Shown here one piece after another: positions 52,398 to 62,886 of a DNA stretch of 64,000 nucleotides; the first letter of the stretch is position 1; each line of letters begins with the position of its first letter. Made by a program: the position numbers and the translations under genes. The stretch covers positions 5,481,001 to 5,545,000 of the forward strand of contig NZ_CP023865.1 of assembly GCF_003711105.1 (NCBI RefSeq). The letters run 5' to 3'. A model generated the notes under the pieces. It had not been told where the DNA came from and searched no databases. It worked only from the letters and a program-made list of their open reading frames with translations. Source of the DNA: Actinoplanes teichomyceticus ATCC 31121. GTDB taxonomy: Bacteria; Actinomycetota; Actinomycetes; Mycobacteriales; Micromonosporaceae.

Positions 52398-53691
52398 CGG
52401 CGCCCCACACGTCCTCGTCCTCCTGCAGCCAGCTGTTGCGGTCGGCCTGGTCCTCGCCGAAGCCGTGCCCGCCCCGCGCGCCCGGGGCCATGCCACCGGC
52501 CGCCGCGCCACCGCCGCCGGCGCGCAGCGCACCCGCCGCGCCGCCCTTGGTCCCGGCGCCCGTGCCCTGACCGCGTCCCCCGGCGCCGGCCCCGGCACCC
52601 ATCATGCCGGGAGCCAGGCCGGTCCCGACGCCCTTGCCGAGCGCCCCGCCGCCGGGGATCGCGCCACCGCCGCCCGCGCCGGCACCCGCGCCGCCGCCGA
52701 GCCCGGCCGTGGAGCCGAGACCGCCGCCGCCCAGACCGGCGGAGCCCAGGCCGCCACCGCCCAGACCGGCCCCACCGGTGCCCAGCCCGGCGCCGCCACC
52801 GCCGGCGCCGGCCAGGCCCGAGCCGTAGTCACCCGGGTCGTACCCGGAGCCGGCGCCGGGCCCGGCACCGCTGGTCCCGGTGCCGGGGTAGCCGCCGGTG
52901 CCCGGGTGGTCGCCGCCACCGGTCGACGGGTAGGTGCCGCCGCCACCGGTCGAGGGATGGGTGCCGCTGCCGGTGCCGCCGACGCCGCCCGAGCCGATGT
53001 CCGAGGGGTTGAAGCCCTTGGTGCCCGGCAGGCCGCCGGCGCCGGCGCCCGCGCCGCCGCCGAAGCCGCCCGCGCCCGCCGCTCCGGACGCGCCGGCTCC
53101 GCTCAGGTCCGGGGTGGTCCGCTCACCGTGCACTTGCTGATATCCACCGGTCTGGCCGGGCATGTCCGCGGCGCGGCCCTGGTACTGGTCGTCGACCTGC
53201 TCGTAGACCTTCCGCGCCTCGGCGGTCTGGTCGAACAGCCAGTCGTGCAGCTTCGGACCCCAATCCAGCGGGCCCCAGCTCAGGAAGTCCGGCTTGACCT
53301 TCATCTCGAAGGTGCCGATGCCGAGAGTGAGCCGGCCGTCCCGGGCCGCCGCGATGTCGTCGGCCGAGGCCAGCGGGATCGGCATCGCGGCCTGCGCCTG
53401 GGCGAGGTCGGACGCGGCCGTGTTGAGGCTGGTCACGATGCCGGAGCCCGTCTCGGCGTCCTCCACGATGTACCCGACGTTCTTGGCCAGGCCGTCGATG
53501 TGGGCTTTGAACGCGTCGTAGCCCTTGCCCTTCCAGGTCTCGCCGAGGTCCTTGACGTTGGTCTCCAGGCTCTGCTTGACGTCCCGGAGATGCCGCAGCA
53601 GTTCCTGCCAGCCGAGCGCGGCGCTGCGCACGTCGCCGGGGCGGCCGTCGATGACGACCTCCTGAACCATCTCTTCCCAGCTCTTGCTCAT
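52366..53691 (-). CDS. WXG-domain, Gly-rich type VII secretion substrate
   Basis: 441 aa. The N-terminal ~180 residues are helical with W53-K-G55 in GETWKGKGYDAF, giving a WXG/PPE-EspB-like helical hairpin. Residues ~190-410 are a Gly/Ala-rich low-complexity region with repeated AGLGGGGLG units. The acidic C-terminus (NSWLQEDEDVW) is a pattern I associate with this class of actinomycete ESX-locus proteins. Likely secreted or surface-exposed. Next to the EspC-like gene (17 bp downstream of it) and a mycosin, in one leftward cluster. Confidence 0.82.
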   Translation of the reverse strand: MSKSWEEMVQEVVIDGRPGDVRSAALGWQELLRHLRDVKQSLETNVKDLGETWKGKGYDAFKAHIDGLAKNVGYIVEDAETGSGIVTSLNTAASDLAQAQAAMPIPLASADDIAAARDGRLTLGIGTFEMKVKPDFLSWGPLDWGPKLHDWLFDQTAEARKVYEQVDDQYQGRAADMPGQTGGYQQVHGERTTPDLSGAGASGAAGAGGFGGGAGAGAGGLPGTKGFNPSDIGSGGVGGTGSGTHPSTGGGGTYPSTGGGDHPGTGGYPGTGTSGAGPGAGSGYDPGDYGSGLAGAGGGGAGLGTGGAGLGGGGLGSAGLGGGGLGSTAGLGGGAGAGAGGGGAIPGGGALGKGVGTGLAPGMMGAGAGAGGRGQGTGAGTKGGAAGALRAGGGGAAAGGMAPGARGGHGFGEDQADRNSWLQEDEDVWGAGGDLPPGVLR

Positions 53692-53708
53692 CGGTTCCTC
53701 CCCCGTGC

Positions 53709-54248
53709 TCAGGCGTACGGACTGCGCGCCACGTCGGCGAAGATCTTCTGCATGTCCATGGCGGTCAGCGCGTTACGTTCCTCGGCGCGGTCGTAGTTGT
53801 CCTTGACGTTCTTCAGCGCGCGCGCCGCCGCATAGAGGTCGTCGGAGAGCTTCTTGATCGCGGTCTCGGTGCTGCCGTAGAGGGAGGTGTGCTTCTCGGC
53901 GAGCCGCTTGGCCCAGGCGAAGCCGCCGAGCGGGCTCTTGCCGCCGGCCGCCGCGTCGCCGCCCATCAGGTCCTTGATGTCGGCCATCCCGACCGACAGG
54001 TCGTTGAGCCACTTGCCGTGCGCTTCCAGCCAACCGATGGCGTTCTGCAGGGAGGTGGCGTCCCACTCGGTCCGCGCGCCGGCGTCGTTTGCGCCGGCGA
54101 CCACGCCCTCCGGCACATGGGACTTGTAGACGTTGTCCATCTCGGCGCCCGCGTGCCCGGGGAACAGCACCGGCACCGGGCCGGGGATGGGCACCGGGAT
54201 CCCGTAGGACGAACTCACCCGGTCCGGCGTCGCGTTCTCATCCGCCAT
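53709..54248 (-). CDS. ESX-associated helical protein (EspC-like C-terminus)
   Basis: 179 aa. N-terminal ~40 residues Pro-rich (PVPIPGPVPVLFPG), then two long amphipathic helices, ending in a segment YDRAEERNALTAMDMQKIF that resembles EspC/EspA-type ESX-1 secretion-associated proteins. No signal peptide, as expected for ESX clients. Between mycosin copy 3 and the Gly-rich substrate on the same strand; probably its secretion partner. Precise family uncertain. Confidence 0.6.
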   Translation of the reverse strand: MADENATPDRVSSSYGIPVPIPGPVPVLFPGHAGAEMDNVYKSHVPEGVVAGANDAGARTEWDATSLQNAIGWLEAHGKWLNDLSVGMADIKDLMGGDAAAGGKSPLGGFAWAKRLAEKHTSLYGSTETAIKKLSDDLYAAARALKNVKDNYDRAEERNALTAMDMQKIFADVARSPYA

Positions 54249-54280
54249 CTTTCAGTCCTCCCCGTCGTGCTGTGTACGTG

Positions 54281-55708
54281 TCACCGGTGATCGGATCCGG
54301 TCCCCGGTCCGGCAGGCGGCGCCTGCCCCGGCGGATAACCGGGCGGCGCCTGCACCGGCGGATAACCGGACGGCGCCTGCCCCGGCGGATAACCGGGCGG
54401 CGCCTGGTAGCCGGGCTGGGCGGGCGGGTGGTACCCCGGGTGCGGGGGCATCGCTGCCGGGTGGCCGGGGTACCCCGGCGGCGGCATGCCCGGGCCGTAG
54501 GGCGATCTCAGCGCGGCCGCCTTCCGGCGACGGCGGCGGATGCCCCGCACGAGCAGCCACCCGACGACGACCACGACCGCCAGGCAGAGGCCACCCTGGA
54601 GCACCGCCAGCTTCGGATCCCCGACAGAGATCGCGACCGGGGAGCCGTCCTCCGCCTTCTCACCGGCGTGCTCCCCGGCGCCACCGGGGGTGGCGCTCGC
54701 GGCGCCCGCCAGCGGATTGGCCGGCACCACCGGCACGTTCGCGGTCAGGGCGGCCAGCGGATCGATGACGCCGAACCCGAACTGCGGATCGCGGCCGGGC
54801 GCGCCGCGGTCGTCGGCGGTACGGATCAGCCGGTTCACCACGTTCGCCGAACTCAGGTCGGGATACTTCGCGCGGACCAGCGCCGCCACCCCGGACACGA
54901 TCGCGGACGAGTCGCTGGTTCCGGTGGCGAGGCTGTAGCCGTTCGACGACAACCCGGCCGGGGCGGGTGAGATGACGTCCTCCACCGGCGCCGCGATCGC
55001 CACCTCCGGGCCGGTGACCGCGCCGCTCCAGGCGTCACCGGACTTCATCGTGCCGGAGACGGCGAGCACACCCGGAACGTTCGCCGGGCTCTGCACCCGT
55101 GTGGTGGTCGGCTGCTGCTCCCGGTTGCCGGAGGCGGCCACCAGGACGGCGTTCTTCGACAACGCGTACTGCGCCGCCTTGTGGACACTGCCGTCGGGAT
55201 CCGGCCCGCCGATCGACAGGTTGATCACGTCAGCGCCGTGGTCGGCGGCCCAGCGGATGCCCTCGGCCACCTCCAGCGCGTCGGCGCCCAGGCTGATGCT
55301 CACCGGGAGGATCTTGACCTTCGGCGCGATGCCGAGCAGGTGCTGGGCGCCACCGCCCCGGCCGGCGATGATGCCGGCCATCGAGGTGCCGTGACCGTTC
55401 TTCGGGTCGATGTCGCGACGGCCGTCACTCGCGCCCGCGCTGGTGGTGCTGTGCCCGGACAGGACCTGGCCGCGCAGGTCGGGATGGGTCGCGTCCACCC
55501 CGGAGTCGACCACCGCGACCACGACGCCGGCGCCCTGGGTGATCTGGTGGGCACGGCTGATCCGCAGCGCGTCCAGATACCACTTCTGGTAGTCGGCGAC
55601 CGTGTCGGCGCGCGCCACCCCCGGGCATCCGAGGACCGCCGCGGTCGCCGCCGCCAGCGCGGCCGCCACCACCCTGGCCACCGGCCCCGCCTCCACCGTC
55701 AACCGCAT
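54281..55708 (-). CDS. mycP: Type VII secretion-associated serine protease (mycosin), copy 3
   Basis: 475 aa from ATG 55708. Signal peptide, subtilisin domain with D in VAVVDSGVDATHP, H in NGHGTSMAGI and S in ATGTSDSSAIVSG; the usual Pro after the Ser motif is replaced. Membrane span LAVLQGGLCLAVVVVVGWLL, then an unusually long cytoplasmic tail (~80 residues) made of GYPPGQAPP-like repeats. It lies directly downstream of the WXG100 genes and upstream of the substrate genes, so it is the mycosin most likely dedicated to this ESX machine. Confidence 0.92.
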   Translation of the reverse strand: MRLTVEAGPVARVVAAALAAATAAVLGCPGVARADTVADYQKWYLDALRISRAHQITQGAGVVVAVVDSGVDATHPDLRGQVLSGHSTTSAGASDGRRDIDPKNGHGTSMAGIIAGRGGGAQHLLGIAPKVKILPVSISLGADALEVAEGIRWAADHGADVINLSIGGPDPDGSVHKAAQYALSKNAVLVAASGNREQQPTTTRVQSPANVPGVLAVSGTMKSGDAWSGAVTGPEVAIAAPVEDVISPAPAGLSSNGYSLATGTSDSSAIVSGVAALVRAKYPDLSSANVVNRLIRTADDRGAPGRDPQFGFGVIDPLAALTANVPVVPANPLAGAASATPGGAGEHAGEKAEDGSPVAISVGDPKLAVLQGGLCLAVVVVVGWLLVRGIRRRRRKAAALRSPYGPGMPPPGYPGHPAAMPPHPGYHPPAQPGYQAPPGYPPGQAPSGYPPVQAPPGYPPGQAPPAGPGTGSDHR

Positions 55709-55796
55709 CGCGCACTGTCCCTTCCCGCGAGCACACACACCCGCGGCTCCGGCCCCGGACCAAACCGGGAACGGAGCCGCGGGCGGTACGACCAGA

Positions 55797-56078
55797 TCAG
55801 CCCCAGAGCTGCGAGTTGCTCATCTCGGTGGTCACGTAGTTGTCGCGGGCCACGCCCACGGCGCCGCCGATCTCGTTGAGGATCTGGTTGATGTCCCGGA
55901 CCGCCGCGTCCCACTGGGCCTGGTGCTGCTCGTAAGCGGCGCGGTCCTTACCCTCCCAGACCAGCTTCGACAGCATCTGCCGGAGGGTGTCCAGCTTCTC
56001 GTCGATGCTCCGCGAGATCGCCGTCATCTGCGAGTTCGCGTTCTCGAGGGACGCGTAATTAACCTTGATCATGCTCAT
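55797..56078 (-). CDS. WXG100 family protein (ESAT-6/CFP-10-like), a
   Basis: 93 aa, helical hairpin with W41-E-G43 in LVWEGKDRAAYEQHQ. The C-terminal helix carries YVTTEMSNSQLW; the exact YxxxD/E secretion signal would be Y-V-T-T-E. Tandem with a second WXG100 gene 30 bp upstream on the same strand, the usual arrangement of a secreted heterodimer. Confidence 0.92.
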   Translation of the reverse strand: MSMIKVNYASLENANSQMTAISRSIDEKLDTLRQMLSKLVWEGKDRAAYEQHQAQWDAAVRDINQILNEIGGAVGVARDNYVTTEMSNSQLWG

Positions 56079-56108
56079 CAGTCATCCACCCAGAATCTCG
56101 TCAACGGC

Positions 56109-56423
56109 CTACGGGTTCAGCGCAGAGTGGAACTTGTCGAGCATCTGCTGCTGCTCCTCGTCGTTCACCTGGTGCGTGGTGCCCGACTTGTCGAGCAGGT
56201 CAGCGATGTTGTCCAGGGCCTCCTGCAGCTTGAGGGTGTCGTCGTTCCACCGCTGCATCAGGCTCTGGAAGCCGCTGGACGCCTGACCCTGCCAGCCGAT
56301 CGCCAGGTCGTCGACCACATTCCAGAGCTTCTTGAGCTCACCGTCGACCTCGCTCCGCGTGGTACGGACGTCGTTCGCCGCGGTATGCAGTGTCGCGTGA
56401 TCGACCTCGAACGGGGACGTCAT
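56109..56423 (-). CDS. WXG100 family protein (ESAT-6/CFP-10-like), b
   Basis: 104 aa from ATG 56423 (a GTG 28 codons earlier is unlikely). Helix-turn-helix with W44-Q-G46 in AIGWQGQASSGFQSL. The partner of the WXG100 protein encoded immediately downstream; only one of such pairs usually carries the YxxxD/E signal, and here that is the partner. Confidence 0.92.
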   Translation of the reverse strand: MTSPFEVDHATLHTAANDVRTTRSEVDGELKKLWNVVDDLAIGWQGQASSGFQSLMQRWNDDTLKLQEALDNIADLLDKSGTTHQVNDEEQQQMLDKFHSALNP

Positions 56424-56619
56424 GCCTCTCACCCCTTCGTCATCGTTGTGGCGGCGTGCTGCCGCGTCTCCCCCGCGGCAAGGCGTTGAGACCCCACCTG
56501 CGGACACTTCGCGCCATACCGTAGCCGAGGGCTGCCAGCAGGGGCAGCCCCGGGGATCGGCTGAGCCGTGAACCGTTCACAAATCATGACGAGACCGCCG
56601 TTCGTACGTCCGATTGTCG

Positions 56620-59600
56620 TCATGCCGGGTCGCTCCACGCGGTTTGCACCACTCGCTGCCCGTCTCGCCGCCGCACCAGCGTGCCCCGGCCCGGCGGCTG
56701 CGGGCTGGGCCGCAGGGTGCCGAAGAGCGCGCCCTCCTCGCGGTTGCCGGACATCAGCAGACCCGGTGTGTCCAGCTCGCGCAGTCGCTGCAGGACCGGC
56801 TCGAACATCGCCCGGGCCGCGCCGCCGATCCGCCGGGTGACGATCAGGTGCAGGCCGATGTCGCGGGCCTGCGGCAGCAGGTCCATCAGCGCGCTGAGCG
56901 GGTTGTTGCCCGCCGAGGCCACCAGGTCGTAGTCGTCGACCAGCAGGAACAGCTCCGGCCCGCGCCACCAGCTGCGCGCCCGCAGCTGCTCCTGGGTCAC
57001 GTCGGGCCCGGGCAGCCGCTTCTCCATCGCGGACTTGATCGAGGCGAGGCCCTTGCTGAAGGCCTGCGCGGACGGGGCGTAGTCGAGCAGGTGCGCCTCG
57101 CCGAACGCGCCGAGCAGCCCGCGGCGGTAGTCGGCCACCACGATCCGGGCCTGCTCCGGCGTGTACTTCGCGGCGATGGACCGGCCGATCAGCCGCAGCA
57201 GGTTCGTCTTGCCGCACTCCGCGTCCCCGAAGATGATCAGGTGCGGTTCGGCCGCGAAGTCGAGCATCACCGGGGCCAGCGCGGCCTCGTCGACGCCGAG
57301 CGGGATGCCCGGCGCCCCCGGGTCGACCACCATGGCCAGTTCGGCGGCCGGCAGCTCGCGGGGCAGCAGCCGGACCTTCGGCGCGGGGTCGCCGCGCCAG
57401 GCCGCGTCCACCTGCTTGACCAGGTCGGCGGTCGCCTCGGCCAGGTCCTCGATGTCGTGGCGTCCGTCCAGACGCGACACCGCGGCCAGCATGTGCAGCT
57501 TGTCCCGGGTCAGACCGCGGCCCGGCGACTTCAGCGGCACGTTGGCCGCGGCCCGGCGGTCGATCTCCGACTCGCCCGGCTCGCCGAGCCGCAGCTCCAG
57601 CCGGGTGCCGAGCAGGTCGCGCATGTTGATCCGGATCTCCGCCCACCGGGCCGCGGTGATCACCACATGGATGCCGAAACCGAGCCCGCGGCCGGCCAGC
57701 ACGGTGATCGCCTGCTCCAGCTCCTCGTACTCCTGCCGCAGCGTGTTCCAGCCGTCCACCACCAGGAAGACGTCGCCGAACGGGTCGTCGGCGAACTCGC
57801 CGGCGGCCCGCCGCCGGCGGTACCCGGCGATCGAGTCGACGCCGTGCTCGGCGAAGTACGTCTCCCGCTGGTCGAGCAGCGCGGTGACCTCGGCCACGGT
57901 GCGGCGCACCGCCTCGGTGTCGCGGCGGCGCGCCACCCCGGACAGGTGCGGCAGACCGTCCAGACCGGCCAGCGCCCCACCACCGAAGTCGAGGCAGAAG
58001 AACTGCACCTCACGCGGGGTGTGGGTGAGGGCCAGCGAGGCGAGCATCGAGCGCAGCAGGGTGCTCTTGCCGGACAGCGGGGCGCCGACGATCACCACGT
58101 TGCCGCCGGCGCCGTCGAGCTCGACCATCATCGGGTCGCGGCGCTGTTCGTACGGCCGGTCCACCACCCCGACCGGCACGACGAGCCGGCCGCGACCCGT
58201 CCAGCCGGTCGTGGTCAGCCCGAACGCCGGGTCGATGGCCAGCGGCGGCAGCAGCTCGTCGAGGCTGGGCGGCTCGGACAGCGGCGGCAGCCAGACCTGG
58301 TGCGCCTTGGGGCCCTGCCCGCGCAGCCGGTCCACGATCACGTCGAGCATGCTCTGCTGCTTGCCGGTGCCGGCCTCCTCGGCCGCCCGCGCCGGCAGCG
58401 CCTCGCCGGGCAGCTCGGGCACCGGCACGAAGTCGGTGCCGTACGGCACCACCTGCCGCTGCACCACCGCCTGCGAGCGCGGGGCCCGGCCGGGCTGCCG
58501 GTACGGACCGGAGACGTACGCCCCGCGGAAGCGCAGCATCGTCTGCGTGTCCGTCTTGAGGTAGCCGTGACCGGGGGCGTTGGGCAGCTCGTACGCGTCC
58601 GGCACGCCGAGCACGATGCGGCTCTCGACGGGCGAGAAGGTGCGCAGGCCGATCCGGTACGACAGGTGCGTGTCCAGGCCGCGCAGCTTGCCCTCCTCCA
58701 GCCGCTGGCTGGCCAGCAGCAGGTGGACGCCGAGCGACCGGCCCAGCCGGCCGATCATCACGAACAGGTCGATGAAGTCCGGCTTCTTCTCCAGCAGCTC
58801 GCTGAACTCGTCACAGATGATCAGCAGGCTGGGCATCGGCTCCAGCGGCTCACCGTCGAGGCGGGCCTTCTCGTACTCGAAACGGGAGACGTAGTTGCCG
58901 GCGGCCCGCAGCAGCTCCTGCCGCCGCACCATCTCACCGGCGAGCGCGTCCTTCATCCGGTCGACCAGCGGCAGCTCGTTCTCCAGGTTGGTGATCATCG
59001 CGCTGGTGTGCGGCAGCACGTCGAGCGACGCGAACGTGGCGCCGCCCTTGAAGTCGACCAGGACGAAGTTGAGCTCCTGGGACGAGTGGGTGACCGCGAG
59101 CGCGCCGACGATGGTGCGCAGCAGCTCGCTCTTGCCGGAGCCGGTGGCGCCGATGATCAGGCCGTGCGGGCCCATACCCTCGTGCGCGGACTCCTTGAAG
59201 TCCAGTTCGATCACGCTGCCGTCGGGGCCCACGCCGAGCGGGATGCGCAGCCGCTCCCGGTGCGGCCGGGCCCGCCAGGTCAGCCGCGGGTCCACCGCCG
59301 CGGCGTCGCCGACCCCGAGCAGGTCGGGCAGCTCCATGCTGCGGGCCAGCGGCTCGTCGGTGACCGCCGGGGCGGACAGCCGGTACGGCGAGATCTGCCG
59401 GGCCAGCGCCTCGGCCTGCCGCACGGTCAGCCGGTCCGGCCGGCCCAGCGGGGTGCCGGCGGCGCCCCGGTCGATCGCCACCCGCTCGGCGTTGACGTCC
59501 AGGCACAGCAGCCACCGGCCGGCGTCGCGCGGCACCGAGCCGGACAGGTCCAGCACGGTGGTGCCGAGCAGGCCGCTGCCCAGCAGCTGGCAGGTCGGGG

Positions 59601-60579
59601 TGACCTCGCCGCCGTCGAGCACGACCAGCACGTGCGGCGCGGTGGTCAGCGGGCGCGCGTCCGAGCTGTGCCGGGGCCGGCTGCTCAGGTCGTCGCCCAG
59701 CGCGGACTCGGCCTCGGCGAGGGTGCTGAACACCATGCGGCGGCCACCGGCCGCGTCGGTGCGCCGGGTGCTCTGCGCGTGCGGCAGCCACTTGACCCAG
59801 TCCCACACCGGCTGCCGGTCGGCCGCCGCGACGACCACCACGAGCAGGTCGTCCGGGGCGTGGAAGGTGACCAGCTGGCCGATCAGCGCGCGTCCGAGGT
59901 CGAGCACCGGGGTGCGCTCGCCGCGCAGCACGATCCGGCTGAACGCCCGCACCGACAGCGCGATCGGCAGGCCGGGGACGCTGCTCTGCGCCCGGACGAA
60001 GCGGCGCAGCGCGATCGCGGTCATCGGCTCCAGGTCCTCGACCGGCTTGGTCTCCGGCGGCACCACCTGCACGGCCAGCCGCTGCGGGCCGACCGCCACC
60101 CGCACCTCGCCGAAGTCGTCCTCGGTGACCCGCCGCTCCCACAGCCGCCGGGACGCGGCGATGGACCACAGCGCGTCCGGCTCCGGGTGCTTCCACGTGG
60201 TCGCGGCCCGCTGCTGCGCGGCCGCGCGCCGGGCCCGCTTGCGCATCTGCGCCAGGTAGCGCATGTAGTCGCGGCGCTCGGCGTTCAGCTCGGCCTTGGA
60301 GTCGTTGGTGCCGCCCATCGTGCCGATCGCCATGCCGATCATGGAGACGCCGAAGAGGCCGCCGGCCACCCACATCATCGGGCCGCCGCCCTGCCGTCCG
60401 CCGGCGTACAGGAACGCCATCGCCCCGGCGCCGCAGATCATGGGCAGGATCATCAGCAGCTGCCCCATGCCCCGGGGAAGCTGCTCGGGCAATTCGGGCG
60501 GCGACTCCAACAACAACTCACCGCGCGGCATTTGCGGTCCCAGCCGCCGAGGCGGGCGTCGGAACAGCACCGTACTCAC
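56620..60579 (-). CDS. eccC: ESX translocase ATPase EccC (FtsK/SpoIIIE family)
   Basis: 1319 aa, GTG 60579 with GGGGGAGG upstream. Two membrane spans near residues 40-80, a DUF-type linker domain, then three P-loop ATPase domains: GATGSGKSE (near 480, Walker B LLIICDEF), GAPLSGKST (near 830, Walker B VFLVVDGW) and GDAECGKTN (near 1120, Walker [10 protein letters not shown]). EccC is the motor that recognises substrate C-termini and drives ESX export. A single-chain EccC (not split EccCa/EccCb) is normal outside ESX-1. Divergent from eccD by 185 bp; leftward of it follow the WXG100 pair, mycosin and substrates. Confidence 0.96.
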   Translation of the reverse strand: MSTVLFRRPPRRLGPQMPRGELLLESPPELPEQLPRGMGQLLMILPMICGAGAMAFLYAGGRQGGGPMMWVAGGLFGVSMIGMAIGTMGGTNDSKAELNAERRDYMRYLAQMRKRARRAAAQQRAATTWKHPEPDALWSIAASRRLWERRVTEDDFGEVRVAVGPQRLAVQVVPPETKPVEDLEPMTAIALRRFVRAQSSVPGLPIALSVRAFSRIVLRGERTPVLDLGRALIGQLVTFHAPDDLLVVVVAAADRQPVWDWVKWLPHAQSTRRTDAAGGRRMVFSTLAEAESALGDDLSSRPRHSSDARPLTTAPHVLVVLDGGEVTPTCQLLGSGLLGTTVLDLSGSVPRDAGRWLLCLDVNAERVAIDRGAAGTPLGRPDRLTVRQAEALARQISPYRLSAPAVTDEPLARSMELPDLLGVGDAAAVDPRLTWRARPHRERLRIPLGVGPDGSVIELDFKESAHEGMGPHGLIIGATGSGKSELLRTIVGALAVTHSSQELNFVLVDFKGGATFASLDVLPHTSAMITNLENELPLVDRMKDALAGEMVRRQELLRAAGNYVSRFEYEKARLDGEPLEPMPSLLIICDEFSELLEKKPDFIDLFVMIGRLGRSLGVHLLLASQRLEEGKLRGLDTHLSYRIGLRTFSPVESRIVLGVPDAYELPNAPGHGYLKTDTQTMLRFRGAYVSGPYRQPGRAPRSQAVVQRQVVPYGTDFVPVPELPGEALPARAAEEAGTGKQQSMLDVIVDRLRGQGPKAHQVWLPPLSEPPSLDELLPPLAIDPAFGLTTTGWTGRGRLVVPVGVVDRPYEQRRDPMMVELDGAGGNVVIVGAPLSGKSTLLRSMLASLALTHTPREVQFFCLDFGGGALAGLDGLPHLSGVARRRDTEAVRRTVAEVTALLDQRETYFAEHGVDSIAGYRRRRAAGEFADDPFGDVFLVVDGWNTLRQEYEELEQAITVLAGRGLGFGIHVVITAARWAEIRINMRDLLGTRLELRLGEPGESEIDRRAAANVPLKSPGRGLTRDKLHMLAAVSRLDGRHDIEDLAEATADLVKQVDAAWRGDPAPKVRLLPRELPAAELAMVVDPGAPGIPLGVDEAALAPVMLDFAAEPHLIIFGDAECGKTNLLRLIGRSIAAKYTPEQARIVVADYRRGLLGAFGEAHLLDYAPSAQAFSKGLASIKSAMEKRLPGPDVTQEQLRARSWWRGPELFLLVDDYDLVASAGNNPLSALMDLLPQARDIGLHLIVTRRIGGAARAMFEPVLQRLRELDTPGLLMSGNREEGALFGTLRPSPQPPGRGTLVRRRDGQRVVQTAWSDPA

Positions 60580-60764
60580 GACGGGTCACCTCCCCCGGAT
60601 GTTCCGTCCGCCGGCTGGCGCCGAGCTGTTTGGGTGGGCATCGTACGCGCCCGACATCCTAGGTAGGCTCCCCTCCGGTCGTGCGCGCCACCGCCCCGCG
60701 GAGCTCCGGGAACGCTGGTGGCGGCACGCCGACGTACTCGACGGCACCGGCACGGGGAGCGAAT

Positions 60765-62159
60765 GTGACGAGCAACATGGTGGGCGGTCTCACCCGGGTC
60801 ACGATCGTCGCGCCACGCACCCGGATGGACCTGGCGCTGCCGGCCGACGTCCCGATGGCCGACCTGCTGCCCACCCTGCTCGGGCACGCCGGGGAGGACC
60901 TCGCCGACGAGGGCGCCAAGAACGGCGGATGGTCGCTGAACCGCCTCGGCCAGGCGCCGCTGGACTCCAGCCGCACGCCGCTGGAGCTGGAGATCCGCGA
61001 CGGCGAGGTGCTCTACTTCACCCCGCGCAACGCGGCCGCCCCCGAGGTGCTCTTCGACGACGTGGTCGACGCGGTGGCCACCGGCACGCAGAACCGCGAG
61101 GGCCGCTGGGAGGTCGTGCACACCCGGCGGTTCGCCGCCTGGTTCGCCGCGGCGATGGCCCTGGCCGGAGCGGTGGCGCTGCTATTCGCCGGTCCCCCGC
61201 AGCTGCCCGGCGCTCTGGTCGGCCTGCTCGCCGCCGTCGCGCTGCTGGCCACCGCGGCGGTGCTGTCGCGGGCCGCCGGGCACACCGGCTCGGCCACCCT
61301 GGTCGCGCTGACCGGCCTCGGCTATGCCACGGTCGGCGGCCTGCTCGTGCTCGCCGGCGACCGTGAGCTCACCGAGCTGGCCGCGCCGCACCTGCTGCTC
61401 GCCGCGACCACGCTGATGGTGGCCGCCGCGGCCGCCACCGTGGCGGTCGGCGCCTCCGGGCCGCTGTTCCTGGGCACCCTGGGCGTGGCCGGGGCGCTGG
61501 GCCTGGGCACCGGCATCTGCCTCGCCTTCGGCGTCGCGCCGGCAGCAGGCGCGGCGGTCGCCGCCGCGCTGGCGTTCGCGCTGGTGCCCGCGCTGCCGAT
61601 GCTGGCGTACCGGCTGGCCCGGCTGCCCATCCCGTCGATCCCGACCGGCCCGGAGGATCTCAAGACCGACGACGACGTCGTCGACGGCCAGCGCATCCTG
61701 CAGCTCAGCGACCGCGCGGACCGCTTCCTCACCGGGCTGATCGCGACCGTGGCGGCGATCATCGGCGGCGCCTCGCTGGTGCTGGTGCTCGGCGGCCGCA
61801 CCCAGAACATCGTGCTGTGCGCGGTGCTCGCGCTGCTGCTCATGCTGCGCGCCCGCCCGCTGCTCACCCAGGCCCAGCGGCTGCCGATGCTGGGCGCCGG
61901 CAGCCTGGCCCTGGCCCTGGCCGCGTACGGGCTGTTCCAGCACGGCGGGGTCGCGCTGCGGCTGACCGCCGTGGTGGGCGGCCTGGTGGCGGCCGCCGCG
62001 GCCAGCCTGATCTACGGCACCGCGGTGGCCGGCCGGCGCATCTCCCCGGTCTGGGGGCGGCTGCTCGACATCGCCGAGATCCTGCTGATCGTCGCCGTGG
62101 TGCCGCTGGTCGCCTGGGTGTGCGGCCTCTACGGCTGGATCCTCACGGTCCGTTCCTGA
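60765..62159 (+). CDS. eccD: ESX translocase membrane component EccD
   Basis: 464 aa from GTG 60765, preceded by GGGGAG at 5 nt. N-terminal ubiquitin-like YukD domain (RVTIVAPRTRMDLALPADVPMADLLPTLL, ending GEVLYFTPRNA), then eleven predicted membrane spans from about residue 125, with a cytosolic loop IPSIPTGPEDLKTDDDVVDG between spans as in other EccD proteins. EccD forms the dimeric membrane vestibule of the ESX complex. Convergent with the unknown ESX-associated gene downstream (16 bp gap). Confidence 0.94.
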   Translation: MTSNMVGGLTRVTIVAPRTRMDLALPADVPMADLLPTLLGHAGEDLADEGAKNGGWSLNRLGQAPLDSSRTPLELEIRDGEVLYFTPRNAAAPEVLFDDVVDAVATGTQNREGRWEVVHTRRFAAWFAAAMALAGAVALLFAGPPQLPGALVGLLAAVALLATAAVLSRAAGHTGSATLVALTGLGYATVGGLLVLAGDRELTELAAPHLLLAATTLMVAAAAATVAVGASGPLFLGTLGVAGALGLGTGICLAFGVAPAAGAAVAAALAFALVPALPMLAYRLARLPIPSIPTGPEDLKTDDDVVDGQRILQLSDRADRFLTGLIATVAAIIGGASLVLVLGGRTQNIVLCAVLALLLMLRARPLLTQAQRLPMLGAGSLALALAAYGLFQHGGVALRLTAVVGGLVAAAAASLIYGTAVAGRRISPVWGRLLDIAEILLIVAVVPLVAWVCGLYGWILTVRS

Positions 62160-62175
62160 ACCGGCCGGGCCGGGG

Positions 62176-62853
62176 TCAGCCGGTCAGGCCCAGGTGCTGC
62201 CGCTCGGCGGCGGTCGGGGTCAGCCACACGTAACTGGCCGAGTCGGCCCGCAGCGCGCCGACCATGTCCGGGTTGAGCACGGTCAGCGGCTCCACCGCGC
62301 GTACCGGAAGGCGCAGGTTCGCCACCGCGACCGCGACCTCCTCCGCGGTCAGGCGGGCGAACAGGTGCAGCTCGGCGTCGGCGACCGCCCGGGCGTTGCT
62401 GGCGGTCAGCTCGGGCAGGATGGTCAGCCGGGTGTGCCACGGCTGGTCCGGAGTGGTCACCGCCAGCGCGCCCACGCCCAGGTCCAGCACGATCAGCGCG
62501 GGCTGGGTGGCGTCGGCCGGCACCGGCGGCACCGCGTTGCCCTCGGTCATCACCCACATCCGGTCGCTGCGGCCGGTGGCCCACTCGCCGAGGCCCTGCC
62601 AGTGCGCGGGCGCGTCGGTACGCACCACGATCCGCGCGCCCATCGCCAGCGCCCGGAAGACCAGCAGGCGCCCGAGCGCCCACTTGCCGACCAGAGCGAC
62701 CCGGCTGCTCTCCGGCCGGAACAGCGGCACCGTCGCGATGCTGCCGTCCTGCACCCGGCCCAGCACCAGCCCCGCGGGCCCGGCCGGCAGCGGCTGCACC
62801 GCTACCGAACCCGGGTCGCCGGCCTGGCGCGGCATCACCGTGGTGTCACTCAT
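62176..62853 (-). CDS. Hypothetical protein of the ESX locus
   Basis: 225 aa, soluble, mixed alpha/beta (SSRVALVGKWALGRLLVFRALAMGARIVV resembles a nucleotide-fold strand-helix, but no P-loop motif). Not recognised. It lies 33 bp downstream of eccE on the same strand and so should be co-transcribed. Co-transcription with eccE suggests an accessory cytosolic role in ESX assembly or substrate handling. Confidence 0.6.
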   Translation of the reverse strand: MSDTTVMPRQAGDPGSVAVQPLPAGPAGLVLGRVQDGSIATVPLFRPESSRVALVGKWALGRLLVFRALAMGARIVVRTDAPAHWQGLGEWATGRSDRMWVMTEGNAVPPVPADATQPALIVLDLGVGALAVTTPDQPWHTRLTILPELTASNARAVADAELHLFARLTAEEVAVAVANLRLPVRAVEPLTVLNPDMVGALRADSASYVWLTPTAAERQHLGLTG

Positions 62854-62886
62854 CTCGACCTCCGGTCGTCGGGCGCGGGCCGGCGC

